The translations under genes were made by a program, and so were the position numbers. Below, one piece after another: positions 25,469 through 35,653 of a stretch of 64,000 nucleotides of DNA. Positions within the stretch are counted from its first letter, which is position 1. Every line of letters begins with the position of its first letter. A model generated the notes under the pieces. It ran no database searches. It was given only the letters and a program-made list of their open reading frames with translations, and was not told the origin of the DNA. The DNA is from Thalassospiraceae bacterium LMO-JJ14 (GTDB taxonomy: Bacteria; Pseudomonadota; Alphaproteobacteria; Rhodospirillales; Casp-alpha2). The DNA lies in NCBI GenBank assembly GCA_021555105.2, contig CP134604.1:1-64000 (forward strand). The letters run 5' to 3'.

Positions 25469-26449
25469 ATGACGAACAACGACACCGGCACATCGAAGCA
25501 TATTGTATTTCTCGACCGCGAAACTTTCCCGGAACAGGTCACACTGCGGCCGCCGGCATTCGCGCACACCATGGACGACTATCAGCGGACCAAGCCCGAA
25601 GAGATCGTTGAGCGGGCCAAGGATGCCGAGATTATCATCACCAACAAGGTTGCCCTGCGCGCCGAGACCCTTGGCGAGCTACCGAAACTGAAAATGATCG
25701 CGGTCGCCGCCACCGGCACCGACATCATCGACCTCAAAACCTGCGCCGAACGAGGGATCACCGTTTCCAACATCCGTGAATACGCCACCGCCACGGTGCC
25801 GGAACACACCATGGGCCTGATCCTCAGCTTAAGCCGCTCGATACGTCCGTATCACCTGTCGGTCGCCGAAGGGCGCTGGAAGGAAGCGGACCAGTTCTGT
25901 TACTTCGACTATCCGATCTTCGATCTCAGAGGCAAGGTAATGGGCATCATCGGCGACGGCGTACTCGGCAAGTCGGTTGCCCGCCTGGCCGAGGCTTTCG
26001 GCATGGAAGTCCGCTTCTCGACCTACAAGGGGGTCGACGGCATGGGGCCGCTATATACCCCGTTCGAACGTATTCTGTCGGAAAGCGATGTCATCACCAT
26101 GCACTGCCCGCTGCTCGACAGCACCCGCAATCTGCTCGGTCCCGACGAGTTCGCGAAGATGACGAAACGCCCGCTGGTGATCAACACCGCGCGTGGCGGG
26201 CTGGTCGACGAGCGCGCCCTCGTCGACGCCCTGAAAAGCGGCAAGATCAGGGGCGCGGCGTTCGACGTGGTCACCACGGAGCCGATTCCCGACGATCATC
26301 CGTTCATGGAAATCATGGACCGGCCGAATTTCATCCTGACACCGCACGTGGCGTGGGCCAGCCTCGAAGCGATCCAGGGCCTCGCCGATCAGATGGTCGA
26401 CAACATCGACGCCTTCGTCGCCGGAAAACCGCGCAACGTGGTCGGCTGA
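25469..26449 (+). CDS. D-2-hydroxyacid dehydrogenase (glycerate/hydroxypyruvate type)
   Basis: A 326-residue NAD(P)-dependent D-2-hydroxyacid dehydrogenase. The Rossmann motif appears as GKVMGIIGDGVLGKSVARLA near residue 150 with Asp in place of the usual third-position Gly neighbour (GxGxxG variant G-D-G-V-L-G). The catalytic residues lie in NTARGGLVDE (Arg), a Glu in DVVTTEPIPDDHP, and the His in ILTPHVAWAS. The pattern resembles glycerate dehydrogenase/hydroxypyruvate reductase. The ATG at 25469, with AAGGGGGAA upstream, is chosen over an in-frame TTG at 25415. Monocistronic; its stop nearly meets that of the convergent GNAT-nitrilase gene. Confidence 0.88.
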   Translation: MTNNDTGTSKHIVFLDRETFPEQVTLRPPAFAHTMDDYQRTKPEEIVERAKDAEIIITNKVALRAETLGELPKLKMIAVAATGTDIIDLKTCAERGITVSNIREYATATVPEHTMGLILSLSRSIRPYHLSVAEGRWKEADQFCYFDYPIFDLRGKVMGIIGDGVLGKSVARLAEAFGMEVRFSTYKGVDGMGPLYTPFERILSESDVITMHCPLLDSTRNLLGPDEFAKMTKRPLVINTARGGLVDERALVDALKSGKIRGAAFDVVTTEPIPDDHPFMEIMDRPNFILTPHVAWASLEAIQGLADQMVDNIDAFVAGKPRNVVG

Positions 26450-26451
26450 AT

Positions 26452-28038
<1,587 letters not shown>

Positions 28039-28143
28039 TTCCTGCCGGGAAAACAAACCGGCAGCGGCCATGACCCAGACCATACAAAATGGCCCACGCC
28101 TTTCCAAGCAACCCCTATGCCGGCAAGACCATGTGGCCCCCTC

Positions 28144-28184
28144 AAAAAAAACCGAGTGCCGCACGGGGGGAGCGCAGCACTCGG
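28144..28184 (-). terminator. Rho-independent terminator of the FecR-domain gene
   Basis: On the minus strand CCGAGTGC (28184-28177) pairs with GCACTCGG (28159-28152), with further inner G-C pairs, and is followed by eight T (28151-28144). It begins 41 bases after the FecR-gene stop. This is the clearest intrinsic terminator in the window. Confidence 0.92.
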
Positions 28185-28224
28185 TCAGGGAGATGCCGGC
28201 GCACCGGCTATCTAACCTTTCGAA

Positions 28225-28938
28225 TTAATAGGTCACGGTCTTTGCCGCCTCGGCCAGTTCGCCTGGCGTCAGGTTGAACGGCGCCGCCGGGGTCGGCTGG
28301 CCGCGTTCGATCACGACGGCCTGAAGCGGCGTATTCAGCGTCACGGTCCGCCCGTCAGCGCCGGTGATTTCGACAATGCCGTCATCGATCAGCGCCATCG
28401 TCAGCGTGTTTGCTTCCTGCAACCCCCAGAAATCCGTGCCACGCACGCCAATGGTCGCTATCGGGGTCTTCAATGTCAGAGTGCCGCCGTCATGTTTGTT
28501 GATTTTGCCGGACACCATGCGGAACACGCCCTTGGCCAGGGTCAGGACACCGCGCCCTTTTTTGCCGGGCGCGTAGATCATTTCGTCGATGGTCAGTTCC
28601 GAATTGTCGCCGAGCGACAGCAGGCTGTCGTCGATCAGCGTGATCTCGGCACGGGTATTTTCCCCCGTCAGGATCGTGTCCAGAAACTTCACATCGCTGC
28701 CTGCGCCCAGGGTTCGGGGAAGGCTCTGGAACACACTTGCGATATTGCCGCGCGCGCGGATCACTTCGCCGACATCCATACCGACGTATTGTTCGATCGA
28801 TGCCAGTTCCGTTGCCTGCTCCGTTGCCTGTTTTTCACCCGCAACGGTCATCCCGGCGGCAAAAACGAGCGCCAGTGCAAGCGTCGTTGCGGCCCAGAAA
28901 CGCGGTCTGTAACTGTTTGAAGTCATCGTTTTATGCAT
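28225..28938 (-). CDS. Secreted FecR-domain protein
   Basis: A 237-residue exported protein. A signal peptide occupies residues 1-33 (ALALVFAAGMTVAG). The FecR domain follows, with LGAGSDVKFLDTILTGENTR and DDSLLSLGDNSELTIDEM near residues 75-115 and the IATIGVRGTDFWG block near residue 158. It does not have the N-terminal anti-sigma helix or a membrane anchor of iron-siderophore FecR regulators, and no ECF sigma gene is nearby, so it belongs to the stand-alone periplasmic FecR group of unknown role. ATG 28938 is used; GTG 28941 and ATG 28926 are alternatives. A strong terminator follows. Confidence 0.85.
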   Translation of the reverse strand: MHKTMTSNSYRPRFWAATTLALALVFAAGMTVAGEKQATEQATELASIEQYVGMDVGEVIRARGNIASVFQSLPRTLGAGSDVKFLDTILTGENTRAEITLIDDSLLSLGDNSELTIDEMIYAPGKKGRGVLTLAKGVFRMVSGKINKHDGGTLTLKTPIATIGVRGTDFWGLQEANTLTMALIDDGIVEITGADGRTVTLNTPLQAVVIERGQPTPAAPFNLTPGELAEAAKTVTY

Positions 28939-29045
28939 CACCGTTATTTCGTCTGGTAATCTATACGGTCAAAATGCCGCACTGGATTACTCCACTACGT
29001 AAGCACTATCCCTGCGACTTCATACCTGTGGAATGTGCTTAATAT

Positions 29046-30704
29046 TTAAGGGTATTTACGTATCTGCACCGGCCCGCCGCCGGTCCCGGGCATGATGTCG
29101 AAAGCGATTGAAATGCGCCGCGATCTGCCTTTCAGCGGCACCGTGCGGTGATAAAAATGGCTCGGAAACAGGATCATCAGGCCCGGCTCGGGCTTGAAAA
29201 GGCGCAGCACGGGAGCATGGTGGGCGTGGATATCCTCCGGCGGGCGGCCGAACTCGATCCACCCGGCGCGTTCCGGGTCGTCATCTGTGATGCTGTCCGG
29301 CACCTCGGCGTAATACACTCCGGAAAGCCATGCCGCGGGGTGGATATGCGCGACCTGATGGCCGTCCTCGTCCATGACCACCCCCCACGCCGAAATCGCG
29401 ATGTCGTCTGGGCAGGCGTCGAGAAAAGGGTGCGCCGGCTCGCCCGCGAACTGCCGCCTGTAGGCGCGAAAGGCATCTTCGATTTCACGGCCGAACGCCG
29501 CCATCGGTCCCATCGGCGGGGCCAGCAGTTCGCCGGAATGCCGTCCCATGCGCGTGGCGTGTGCTTTCGGTGACGGGGTCAGCGTCGGATGCGCCAAAAG
29601 GTATTCGGCGATGGCCGCGTTGAAGGCATCTATGCCGGCATAGCCGTCGGGCGGCTGCACCCGGCGCTGCATAATAAACCGGTCGGGGTCGTCCAGTTCC
29701 CGTGCGGCGGCATCCTCGCCCAGATCGCGGAGCGCGAAAGCCCTGAAGGCAAGCGCCGCCGGATGTGCCGGGCGGCGTGACAGAAAGCGTTCGATATCTT
29801 CCAGCGCCGCCGCCGCGTCACCCCGGGCAAGGTGCAGATCGGCTAGATTGACCGCCGCCTTGGCGAAGCCCGGGTCGATTTCAAGCGCCCGCGCATAAGC
29901 CTTTGCCGCCGCCGCTTCATCGCCGAGCGTCCTGAACGCTTCACCCTGATTAAGGGCCGCCGCCGCATGACCCGGTTCCAGCGCCAGCGCCCGGCGGTAG
30001 CTCTGGATCGCGTCTTCATCTTCGCCGAGCGCCTGCTCGGCAACCCCCAGGTTGAAGTGCGCCGCCGCCAGCCCGGGGTCGCATTGTCCGGCTTTCAGTG
30101 CCGCCTGGCGGGCCCCGGCATCGTCGCCCGTTTCGCTGAGCACGGCGGCGTGATTGGTGTACGCAACCGCGTCTTCGGGGCGGCGCTGGATAAGCGCTTC
30201 CAGCTCTGCCCGCGCACCCTGCAAATCGCCGGTGGCGCGCAAGGCCTCGGCACGGCCGATGGCGGCGGCGGTATGTTCGATATCGCGCTGCAAGGCTTTC
30301 CGGAACCAGTCCGCCGCATCCGCATGCCGCCCCATGCCGGCCAGCAATACGCCGGCGTTATATGCCGGTTCCGCATAGCCCGGTGCCAGATCGTGCGCGC
30401 TTTCGTAAGCCGCCAGAGCCGCCTGTTTGTCGTCGCCGCCGGCCAGCACATTGCCGAGGTTCATGCGGATTTCCGCATCCTCGGGGGCACGTGTGCAGGC
30501 TTCTTCCAGCAGCTTGCGGGCTTCGCCTTCCGCGCCGCACTGAAAGGCGGCGATACCGCCGAGGTTGAGCACCGCCGGATCGCGCAGGCGTGAGGCCAGC
30601 AAACGCCGCACCTCAGCCAGCGCCTCCGTCGCATGCCCCGTAGCCAGCGCCTCGCGAACACGCGTCAGCCTCAACTCGGTTTTGCGGTTTCGTGCCTTTG
30701 CCAT
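29046..30704 (-). CDS. TPR protein with C-terminal 2-oxoglutarate/Fe(II) oxygenase domain
   Basis: A 552-residue protein. Residues about 10-320 carry eight to nine tetratricopeptide repeats (recurrent DPAVLNLGGIAAF, AEPAYNAGVLLAGMGRH, AHFNLGVAEQALG units). The last 200 residues match the putative 2OG-Fe(II) oxygenase group (TIGR02466-like): AHIHPAAWLSGVYYAEVP near residue 445 gives iron ligands, and LFPSHFYHRTVPL with GRSRRISIAFDI supplies the distal His and the oxoglutarate-binding Arg. It should be cytosolic; the TPR part would select a protein partner. Start ATG 30704 is preferred over GTG 30725. It is divergent from another TPR gene, 58 bases away. Confidence 0.82.
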   Translation of the reverse strand: MAKARNRKTELRLTRVREALATGHATEALAEVRRLLASRLRDPAVLNLGGIAAFQCGAEGEARKLLEEACTRAPEDAEIRMNLGNVLAGGDDKQAALAAYESAHDLAPGYAEPAYNAGVLLAGMGRHADAADWFRKALQRDIEHTAAAIGRAEALRATGDLQGARAELEALIQRRPEDAVAYTNHAAVLSETGDDAGARQAALKAGQCDPGLAAAHFNLGVAEQALGEDEDAIQSYRRALALEPGHAAAALNQGEAFRTLGDEAAAAKAYARALEIDPGFAKAAVNLADLHLARGDAAAALEDIERFLSRRPAHPAALAFRAFALRDLGEDAAARELDDPDRFIMQRRVQPPDGYAGIDAFNAAIAEYLLAHPTLTPSPKAHATRMGRHSGELLAPPMGPMAAFGREIEDAFRAYRRQFAGEPAHPFLDACPDDIAISAWGVVMDEDGHQVAHIHPAAWLSGVYYAEVPDSITDDDPERAGWIEFGRPPEDIHAHHAPVLRLFKPEPGLMILFPSHFYHRTVPLKGRSRRISIAFDIMPGTGGGPVQIRKYP

Positions 30705-30762
30705 CCCCGAACAATCGGATGTCACGGTGTAACTCGCAAGTCCTGCGATAGCGGCTTATAGT

Positions 30763-32190
30763 ATGCGTATGAACGACAACACCATGCCGCCCGCGCTTGC
30801 CGACGCCCTCGCCCTGCATCAGAAGGGCGCGCTCAGCGAGGCCGAAGCCGGATACCGCGCCGTCATCGCTGACGATCCAGACAACGCCGATGCGCTGCAT
30901 CTGCTGTCGATCCTCTGTCTGCAGCAGGGCCGCGCCGAAGAGGCCCTGCCAATCATCGAACGTGTCATCCATCTCGCGCCGGAGGCCGCAGATGCCTATG
31001 GCAACAAAGGCACCGCCCTGCAGGCCATGGAGCAGTACGGCGAAGCCGCGTTCGCCTTTCGCACCGCCATCGCGCACGCACCGGACGCCGCGCATCATCA
31101 TTATAACCTCGGCAACACACTGCGCGCCGATGGCGACAAGCCGGGCGCGGTCAAGGCTTACCGTGACGCCATCCGCCTGGCGCCCGATCTGGTACAGGCG
31201 CATTCCAATCTGGCGACGACCCTGTCCGAACTGGGCCTGTTCGACGAGGCGGTGGCGCACTGCAAGCTGGCGCTCAGCTATCAGCCGGGGTTCACGGATG
31301 CGCTGTACAATCTCGGCAACGCGCACCGCGAGGCGGGCCGTCATGCCGATGCCGTCGCGGCCTACACCAAGGCGATCGCCGCCGACGGCGATCATGCCGA
31401 TGCCTATTGCAACCTCGGCCTGACGGAAATGGTCACCGCCGGTCTCGACGCGGCGATCCGTACCCTGGCGAAGGCGCTCAAGGCCGACCCGGAACACGAC
31501 ATGGCGCGCTTCTATCAGGCGGTGGCCATTGAAATGACCGGCGCCGATGCCACGCAACTGTTTCAGGCCCTGCACGATGACGATACGACCGTGCGCGCGT
31601 GGATCGACAGTTGGGACTACGTCAAAAGCCATTCCACCCTTGAGACCGAAATCATCCATTGCCCCTATGCCCTGCTCGATCTCGCACTGGATGCCGCCCG
31701 TCTGGAAGGACTTGTACTGGAATTCGGCGTCCGCCACGGCCAGTCGATCCGCCACATCGCGGGCGAAACGGAACAAGGCGTGCACGGCTTCGATTCCTTC
31801 CACGGCCTGCCATCGGCGTGGGGTGGCGAGCCGGAAGGTGTTTATTCGACCGACGGCGCGCTGCCCGATGTGCCGGACAACGTGACGCTGCATGCCGGCC
31901 TGTTCGAGGACACGCTGGGGCCGTTCCTGGATTCCCATCCGGGCGACGTGCGCTTTTGCAATATCGACTGCGACATCCATGCCTCGACCGCCACGGTGCT
32001 GGACGCACTGGCGCCGCGCATCCGGCCCGGCAGCGTACTGGTGTTCGACGAATATCTGATCAACCCGACTTGGCGCGACGACGAATACCGGGCGTTTCAG
32101 GATACCGTCGGCACGTACGGCTGGAAGTACCGCTATCTCGCTTTCGGCATCGTCACCAAGCAGGCCGCAGTGATCATCGAGGACACTTAG
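30763..32190 (+). CDS. TPR protein with C-terminal SAM-methyltransferase-like domain
   Basis: A 475-residue protein. Residues about 1-260 hold seven TPR units (AEAGYRAVIADDPDNADALH, ADAYGNKGTALQAMEQYGEA, AHHHYNLGNTLRADGDK and later copies). Residues about 290-470 resemble a TylF/Methyltransf_24-type class I methyltransferase: LEFGVRHGQSIRHIAG (SAM motif I, with GVRHG in place of GxGxG), HGFDSFHGLPSAW, FCNIDCDIHASTATVLDAL and GSVLVFDEYLINP. The target is unknown. It lies head to head with the TPR-oxygenase gene, suggesting shared control. ATG 30763 and 30769 are both possible. Confidence 0.82.
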   Translation: MRMNDNTMPPALADALALHQKGALSEAEAGYRAVIADDPDNADALHLLSILCLQQGRAEEALPIIERVIHLAPEAADAYGNKGTALQAMEQYGEAAFAFRTAIAHAPDAAHHHYNLGNTLRADGDKPGAVKAYRDAIRLAPDLVQAHSNLATTLSELGLFDEAVAHCKLALSYQPGFTDALYNLGNAHREAGRHADAVAAYTKAIAADGDHADAYCNLGLTEMVTAGLDAAIRTLAKALKADPEHDMARFYQAVAIEMTGADATQLFQALHDDDTTVRAWIDSWDYVKSHSTLETEIIHCPYALLDLALDAARLEGLVLEFGVRHGQSIRHIAGETEQGVHGFDSFHGLPSAWGGEPEGVYSTDGALPDVPDNVTLHAGLFEDTLGPFLDSHPGDVRFCNIDCDIHASTATVLDALAPRIRPGSVLVFDEYLINPTWRDDEYRAFQDTVGTYGWKYRYLAFGIVTKQAAVIIEDT

Positions 32191-32304
32191 GTCTCTTGTA
32201 ATGAACGTGTCCGTCCCCCTATATCTTCATTTAGCTTTAAAACTGCTTATGCTTATGAAGACATTGGCGATCTTCACAATCAGCAAAACGGAATCGTATA
32301 AAAA

Positions 32305-33081
32305 ATGACAGACGCCCGTGAAGACAATCCGGAATTTCGCCCACTCGGATGCAAGGAATGCCTCGACGGGAATCCGCTGGGGTTCCCGATCACCATGGCC
32401 TATCAGCCGATTGTCGATGTCAGCACCAAGACCGTCTTTGCGTATGAAGCTCTTGTCCGGGGAAAGAATGGCGAGGGTGCCGGCGAAATCCTTTCGCGCG
32501 TCGACGAGACAAACCGCTATGTTTTTGACCAAACCTGTCGGGTAACGGCAATAAAGATTGCATCTGATTTGAAGCTCGACTGCGTCTTGAGCATCAATTT
32601 TCTGCCGAACGCGGTATATCGCCCTGAAACATGTATCCGTGCAACACTGGAAGCCGCCGATCGGTATGGCCTTTCAGCCACTCAGATCATGTTTGAAGTT
32701 ACGGAGTCGGAACCGATTCTTGATCCGAAACATCTTCTCGGCATATTCAACGAATACAACAATCGTGGATTCATAACGGCAATCGATGACTTTGGTTCAG
32801 GGTATGCGGGCCTCAATCTTTTAAGCAAATTCAAGCCACAGGTCTTGAAGCTGGATATGGAATTGTGCCAGGGAATATCCGACGACGTCATCAAGAAAAC
32901 CATCACTCAGGGGGCGATTTCCACCTGCCATGCTTTAGGTATAAAAGTCATTGCGGAAGGCGTCGAAACGCAGGCCGATCTCGATACGCTGCTTGAAATG
33001 AATATCCAATATTGCCAGGGCTATATATTGGGGAAACCGCAAATCGAAGCATTGCCGATCCCTGACCTTTCAGCACTTTGA
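32305..33081 (+). CDS. EAL-domain cyclic-di-GMP phosphodiesterase
   Basis: A 258-residue stand-alone EAL domain, cytosolic and without a sensor domain. Catalytic residues look intact: Glu48 in the EALVRG signature, Asn98 (SINFLPN), Glu131 (FEVTESE), Asp161-Asp162 (DDFGSGYAG), Lys182 (LKLDME), Glu218 (AEGVET) and Gln238 (CQGY). It should hydrolyse c-di-GMP to pGpG. The 20-residue N-terminus contains a CKEC-type pair of cysteines (16 and 19). Its codon use is visibly more AT-rich than that of its neighbours, hinting at later acquisition. No clear ribosome-binding site precedes the ATG. Confidence 0.9.
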   Translation: MTDAREDNPEFRPLGCKECLDGNPLGFPITMAYQPIVDVSTKTVFAYEALVRGKNGEGAGEILSRVDETNRYVFDQTCRVTAIKIASDLKLDCVLSINFLPNAVYRPETCIRATLEAADRYGLSATQIMFEVTESEPILDPKHLLGIFNEYNNRGFITAIDDFGSGYAGLNLLSKFKPQVLKLDMELCQGISDDVIKKTITQGAISTCHALGIKVIAEGVETQADLDTLLEMNIQYCQGYILGKPQIEALPIPDLSAL

Positions 33082-33087
33082 TCAAAA

Positions 33088-33507
33088 TTAATCGCCGCTC
33101 AGATGCAGCACCATGCTGCGGGTATGCGGTCGGGTGCGGTGTTCGAAAAGATATACCCCCTGCCAGGTGCCGAGCACGGGACGTCCGTCGGTAACGGGTA
33201 TGCTCAGCGACACGTCCGTGAGAGCGCTGCGGATATGCGCCGGCATGTCGTCGGGGCCCTCGGCGGTGTGGCGGTAAAGCGACGGGTCCTCGGCAACCAA
33301 CCGGGAGAAGAACACGTTCAGGTCATGGATCACATCCGGGTCTGCATTTTCCTGGATCGTCAGCGACGCCGAGGTATGGCGGCAATAAACCGTCAGCAAC
33401 CCGGTGGCGATGCCGCTCCCGGCACAGAACGCGACCGCATCGCGGGTGAACTCGTACAATCCCTGTCCGGCGGTCGAAATCCTCAGCTGGGTTTGTGCGT
33501 GCGCCAT
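33088..33507 (-). CDS. yjbQ: YjbQ/UPF0047-family protein
   Basis: A 139-residue protein of the YjbQ (UPF0047) family. The VYCRHTSASLTIQENADPDV block near residue 42 and the later AHIRSALTDVSLSIPV and LGTWQGVYLFEHRTRPHTR blocks are diagnostic, with the conserved histidines that bind metal. Members are reported to have secondary thiamine-phosphate synthase activity in vitro; the physiological role is unclear. It is divergent from the mmcB-like gene and convergent with the EAL gene. Confidence 0.92.
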   Translation of the reverse strand: MAHAQTQLRISTAGQGLYEFTRDAVAFCAGSGIATGLLTVYCRHTSASLTIQENADPDVIHDLNVFFSRLVAEDPSLYRHTAEGPDDMPAHIRSALTDVSLSIPVTDGRPVLGTWQGVYLFEHRTRPHTRSMVLHLSGD

Positions 33508-33557
33508 GCAATTCTGTTAGCATTCCCCGGACCATTTGCAAACGCGAGGCTTGCCCG

Positions 33558-34004
33558 ATGCGCATCCGACAAGGCCCCCTGCCCGGCACCGCCGCCGACG
33601 ATATCACACGCGGCGTGCAACGCCTGATGACCGAACTGGGGCTGGCGCCGCTGCTCGAATTCCGCCTCACCAACAAGCGCCGCGTCGATGTCGCGGCGCT
33701 CGACCTGAACGGCCGGTTCACCGTGATCGAGATCAAAAGCTCACTTGCCGACTTTCGCTCGGACGGCAAATGGCAGGAATACCTGCCGTTCAGCGATTTT
33801 TTTTATTTCGCGGTAAACCCGGATTTTCCGCAGCAGCACCTGCCCGATGACGCCGGCCTGATCGTCGCCGACCCTTACGGCGCAACGATCCTCCGCCCGG
33901 CCTTGGAAACCCCAATGAACGGCAACCGTCGGCGCACGCAAACTCTCAGATTTGCACGCACCGCCGCCAGCCGCCTGACCGGGCAGAGCGACCCGGCGGT
34001 TTAG
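33558..34004 (+). CDS. mmcB: MmcB-family DNA repair protein
   Basis: A 148-residue protein of the MmcB family (PF06319), best known from Caulobacter, where it belongs to the DNA-damage response. The fold is PD-(D/E)XK nuclease-like: RVDVAALDLNGRFTVIEIKS carries the Asp and the E-x-K pair, and the family block DFRSDGKWQEYLPFSDFFYF follows. ATG 33558 starts the family consensus; the open frame to 33495 reads through the yjbQ leader. The family is largely alphaproteobacterial, which supports the placement of this organism. Confidence 0.9.
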   Translation: MRIRQGPLPGTAADDITRGVQRLMTELGLAPLLEFRLTNKRRVDVAALDLNGRFTVIEIKSSLADFRSDGKWQEYLPFSDFFYFAVNPDFPQQHLPDDAGLIVADPYGATILRPALETPMNGNRRRTQTLRFARTAASRLTGQSDPAV

Positions 34005-34033
34005 CGTTTCTCCGCTTACTCGGCGGCCTGGGT

Positions 34034-34816
34034 TTACTTTTCGACCAGTTCGCCGAGACAGTCGTCCGACAACGCCTCGATCGGCGTGAAGTCACGGTGC
34101 GCGATCCATTCCTCGCGGTTGAAGGCGCGGATGTGATTGTCGACGTGACACAGCGACAGATAAACGATGGTCCGCCCGAACGGCGAAATGTTCGGCGGGC
34201 TGGCATGAACCAGCAGCGACGAGAACATCAGCATGCTGCCTGCCGGACCGGTCGGCGCAACGCAGCCGCCCTCGGCGGCAAGTTCCGACACTTTTTCACG
34301 GTCCAGCGTCCATAGCGGATAGCTGGTCGTTTCCAGATCGTGCCCGGCGTCGACGACGCCCTGCTTGTGGCTACCCGGAATGAACAGCAGCGGGCCGTTC
34401 GCCGCCGTGACGTCGTCCAGGAACACGGCGATGTTCATGGCGCGCGGTTCCGGCATCTCGTCATCGCGCTTCCATGTGCCGTAATCCTGATGCCACTGCC
34501 AGACGGCGCCATCGAAGGCCGCCTTGGCATTGACCTTGTACTGATGCATGTAAAGCGGACCATCCAACACCTGCGATACCGGCTCGATCAGGCGCGGATG
34601 CGCGCCAAGGCGGCGGAACGCTTCGTTGTACTTGTGCGCGGCAAAGGCGGTCCGCGCGACGCCGTTAGATTCACGCCAGACCTCTTTGCGATCCAGGGCG
34701 TAAATGGCCTCGGCCTCGCGTTTCAGCAGCGCCGCTTCCTCGGGCGAGAACATGCCCGGGAAAAACAGATAGCCGTCCTGATCGAACTGCTTCAGTTCCT
34801 GTTCCGACAATTGCAT
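34034..34816 (-). CDS. Phytanoyl-CoA dioxygenase (PhyH) family protein
   Basis: A 260-residue Fe(II)/2-oxoglutarate oxygenase. Iron ligands are His109 and Asp111 (WQWHQDYGTW) and His204 (LLVHASPPN), and Arg215 probably binds 2-oxoglutarate. The NGPLLFIPGSHKQG block near residue 140 is typical of PhyH enzymes and of ectoine hydroxylase, which has a related HSDFETWH motif; no ectoine genes are near, so the substrate is not named. ATG 34816 is fixed by an AGGAGG placed 8 bases upstream, over an in-frame ATG at 34840. Flanks give no operon. Confidence 0.88.
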   Translation of the reverse strand: MQLSEQELKQFDQDGYLFFPGMFSPEEAALLKREAEAIYALDRKEVWRESNGVARTAFAAHKYNEAFRRLGAHPRLIEPVSQVLDGPLYMHQYKVNAKAAFDGAVWQWHQDYGTWKRDDEMPEPRAMNIAVFLDDVTAANGPLLFIPGSHKQGVVDAGHDLETTSYPLWTLDREKVSELAAEGGCVAPTGPAGSMLMFSSLLVHASPPNISPFGRTIVYLSLCHVDNHIRAFNREEWIAHRDFTPIEALSDDCLGELVEK

Positions 34817-34933
34817 TGGATCGTCCTCCTGAAACGGCACTGCGGTGCGGACCGCAAGTCCGGATTGTTCTTTGTTTTTTTACTGCATTTCGAATTCAGA
34901 GTTCAAATTATGCTATATCGCATGCGAGTCAAA

Positions 34934-35644
34934 TCAGCCGATCCGGTGCAACCGTTGCCCATAGGCGTTGAGCCACGCTTCCGCCTGTTCCTCGTGCGGG
35001 GTCAGCGTGTTGACGAGGGCATGAAAGCGCGGGCCGTGATTGCGTTCGATGATGTGCGCGACTTCGTGCGCGACGATGAAATCGAACACGAAATCGGGCG
35101 CCAGTATCATTCGCCATGAAAAATTCAGCGAGCCGTCATGCGCGCACGAACCCCAGCGCGACGTGGTATCGCGCACCGTAACGCGGCCGACCCTGACGCC
35201 GAGCGCATCGGCTTTATCCAGCGCCAGGTCGGACAGCCGTTGCTTGGCTTCCTTTTTCAGCCAGTCGCCGAGCCTGCGCGCCAGATGATCGGCATCGCCG
35301 GACACACAGACGCGCCCCGCGTCCAGCCACACCCCGCGCCGGGCCTCGGGATGGTGTTCGATAAGATGATCGTCGCCGAGGATCGGGATGGTCCGGCCAT
35401 GTTCGAACGGAATCCGTTCGGGGAGTTTTTCCAGCCGGCGCAAAAGCCACGCGGTCTGGCTGTGCAGGAAGCCGATCGCCTCGGCTTCCGACGCATGCCA
35501 TGGCAGCGTCAGTTTGACGCCGTCTGTTTTCGGATCGACGCGCAGGATGATACGCCGCGCCTGACGGTTCCTGCGCATCGTGACCGGCACGGGGCGGCCC
35601 TCGAGATCAAAGCTGAATTCCTTGCTTTGTCTGCGGGCCGCCAA
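34934..35644 (-). CDS. YgjP/SprT-like zinc metallopeptidase
   Basis: A 236-residue cytosolic protein of the YgjP/M48-like (DUF45) family. The zinc motif HEVAH has His193 and His197 with catalytic Glu194, and the third ligand lies in the NHGPRFH block (about 203-208). Upstream TTSRWGSCAHDGSLNFSWR is a strongly conserved family block. The start appears to be TTG (35644), 9 bases after the stop of the DapA-like gene, so the two are probably co-transcribed. The substrate of this family is unknown. Confidence 0.85.
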   Translation of the reverse strand: MAARRQSKEFSFDLEGRPVPVTMRRNRQARRIILRVDPKTDGVKLTLPWHASEAEAIGFLHSQTAWLLRRLEKLPERIPFEHGRTIPILGDDHLIEHHPEARRGVWLDAGRVCVSGDADHLARRLGDWLKKEAKQRLSDLALDKADALGVRVGRVTVRDTTSRWGSCAHDGSLNFSWRMILAPDFVFDFIVAHEVAHIIERNHGPRFHALVNTLTPHEEQAEAWLNAYGQRLHRIG

Positions 35645-35653
35645 TGTGCTGGA

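Noticed and set aside
34034-34816. Ectoine hydroxylase EctD
   Set aside because: The iron-site motif is similar (HQDYGTW against HSDFETW) but the full EctD signature is not matched and no ectABC genes are nearby.
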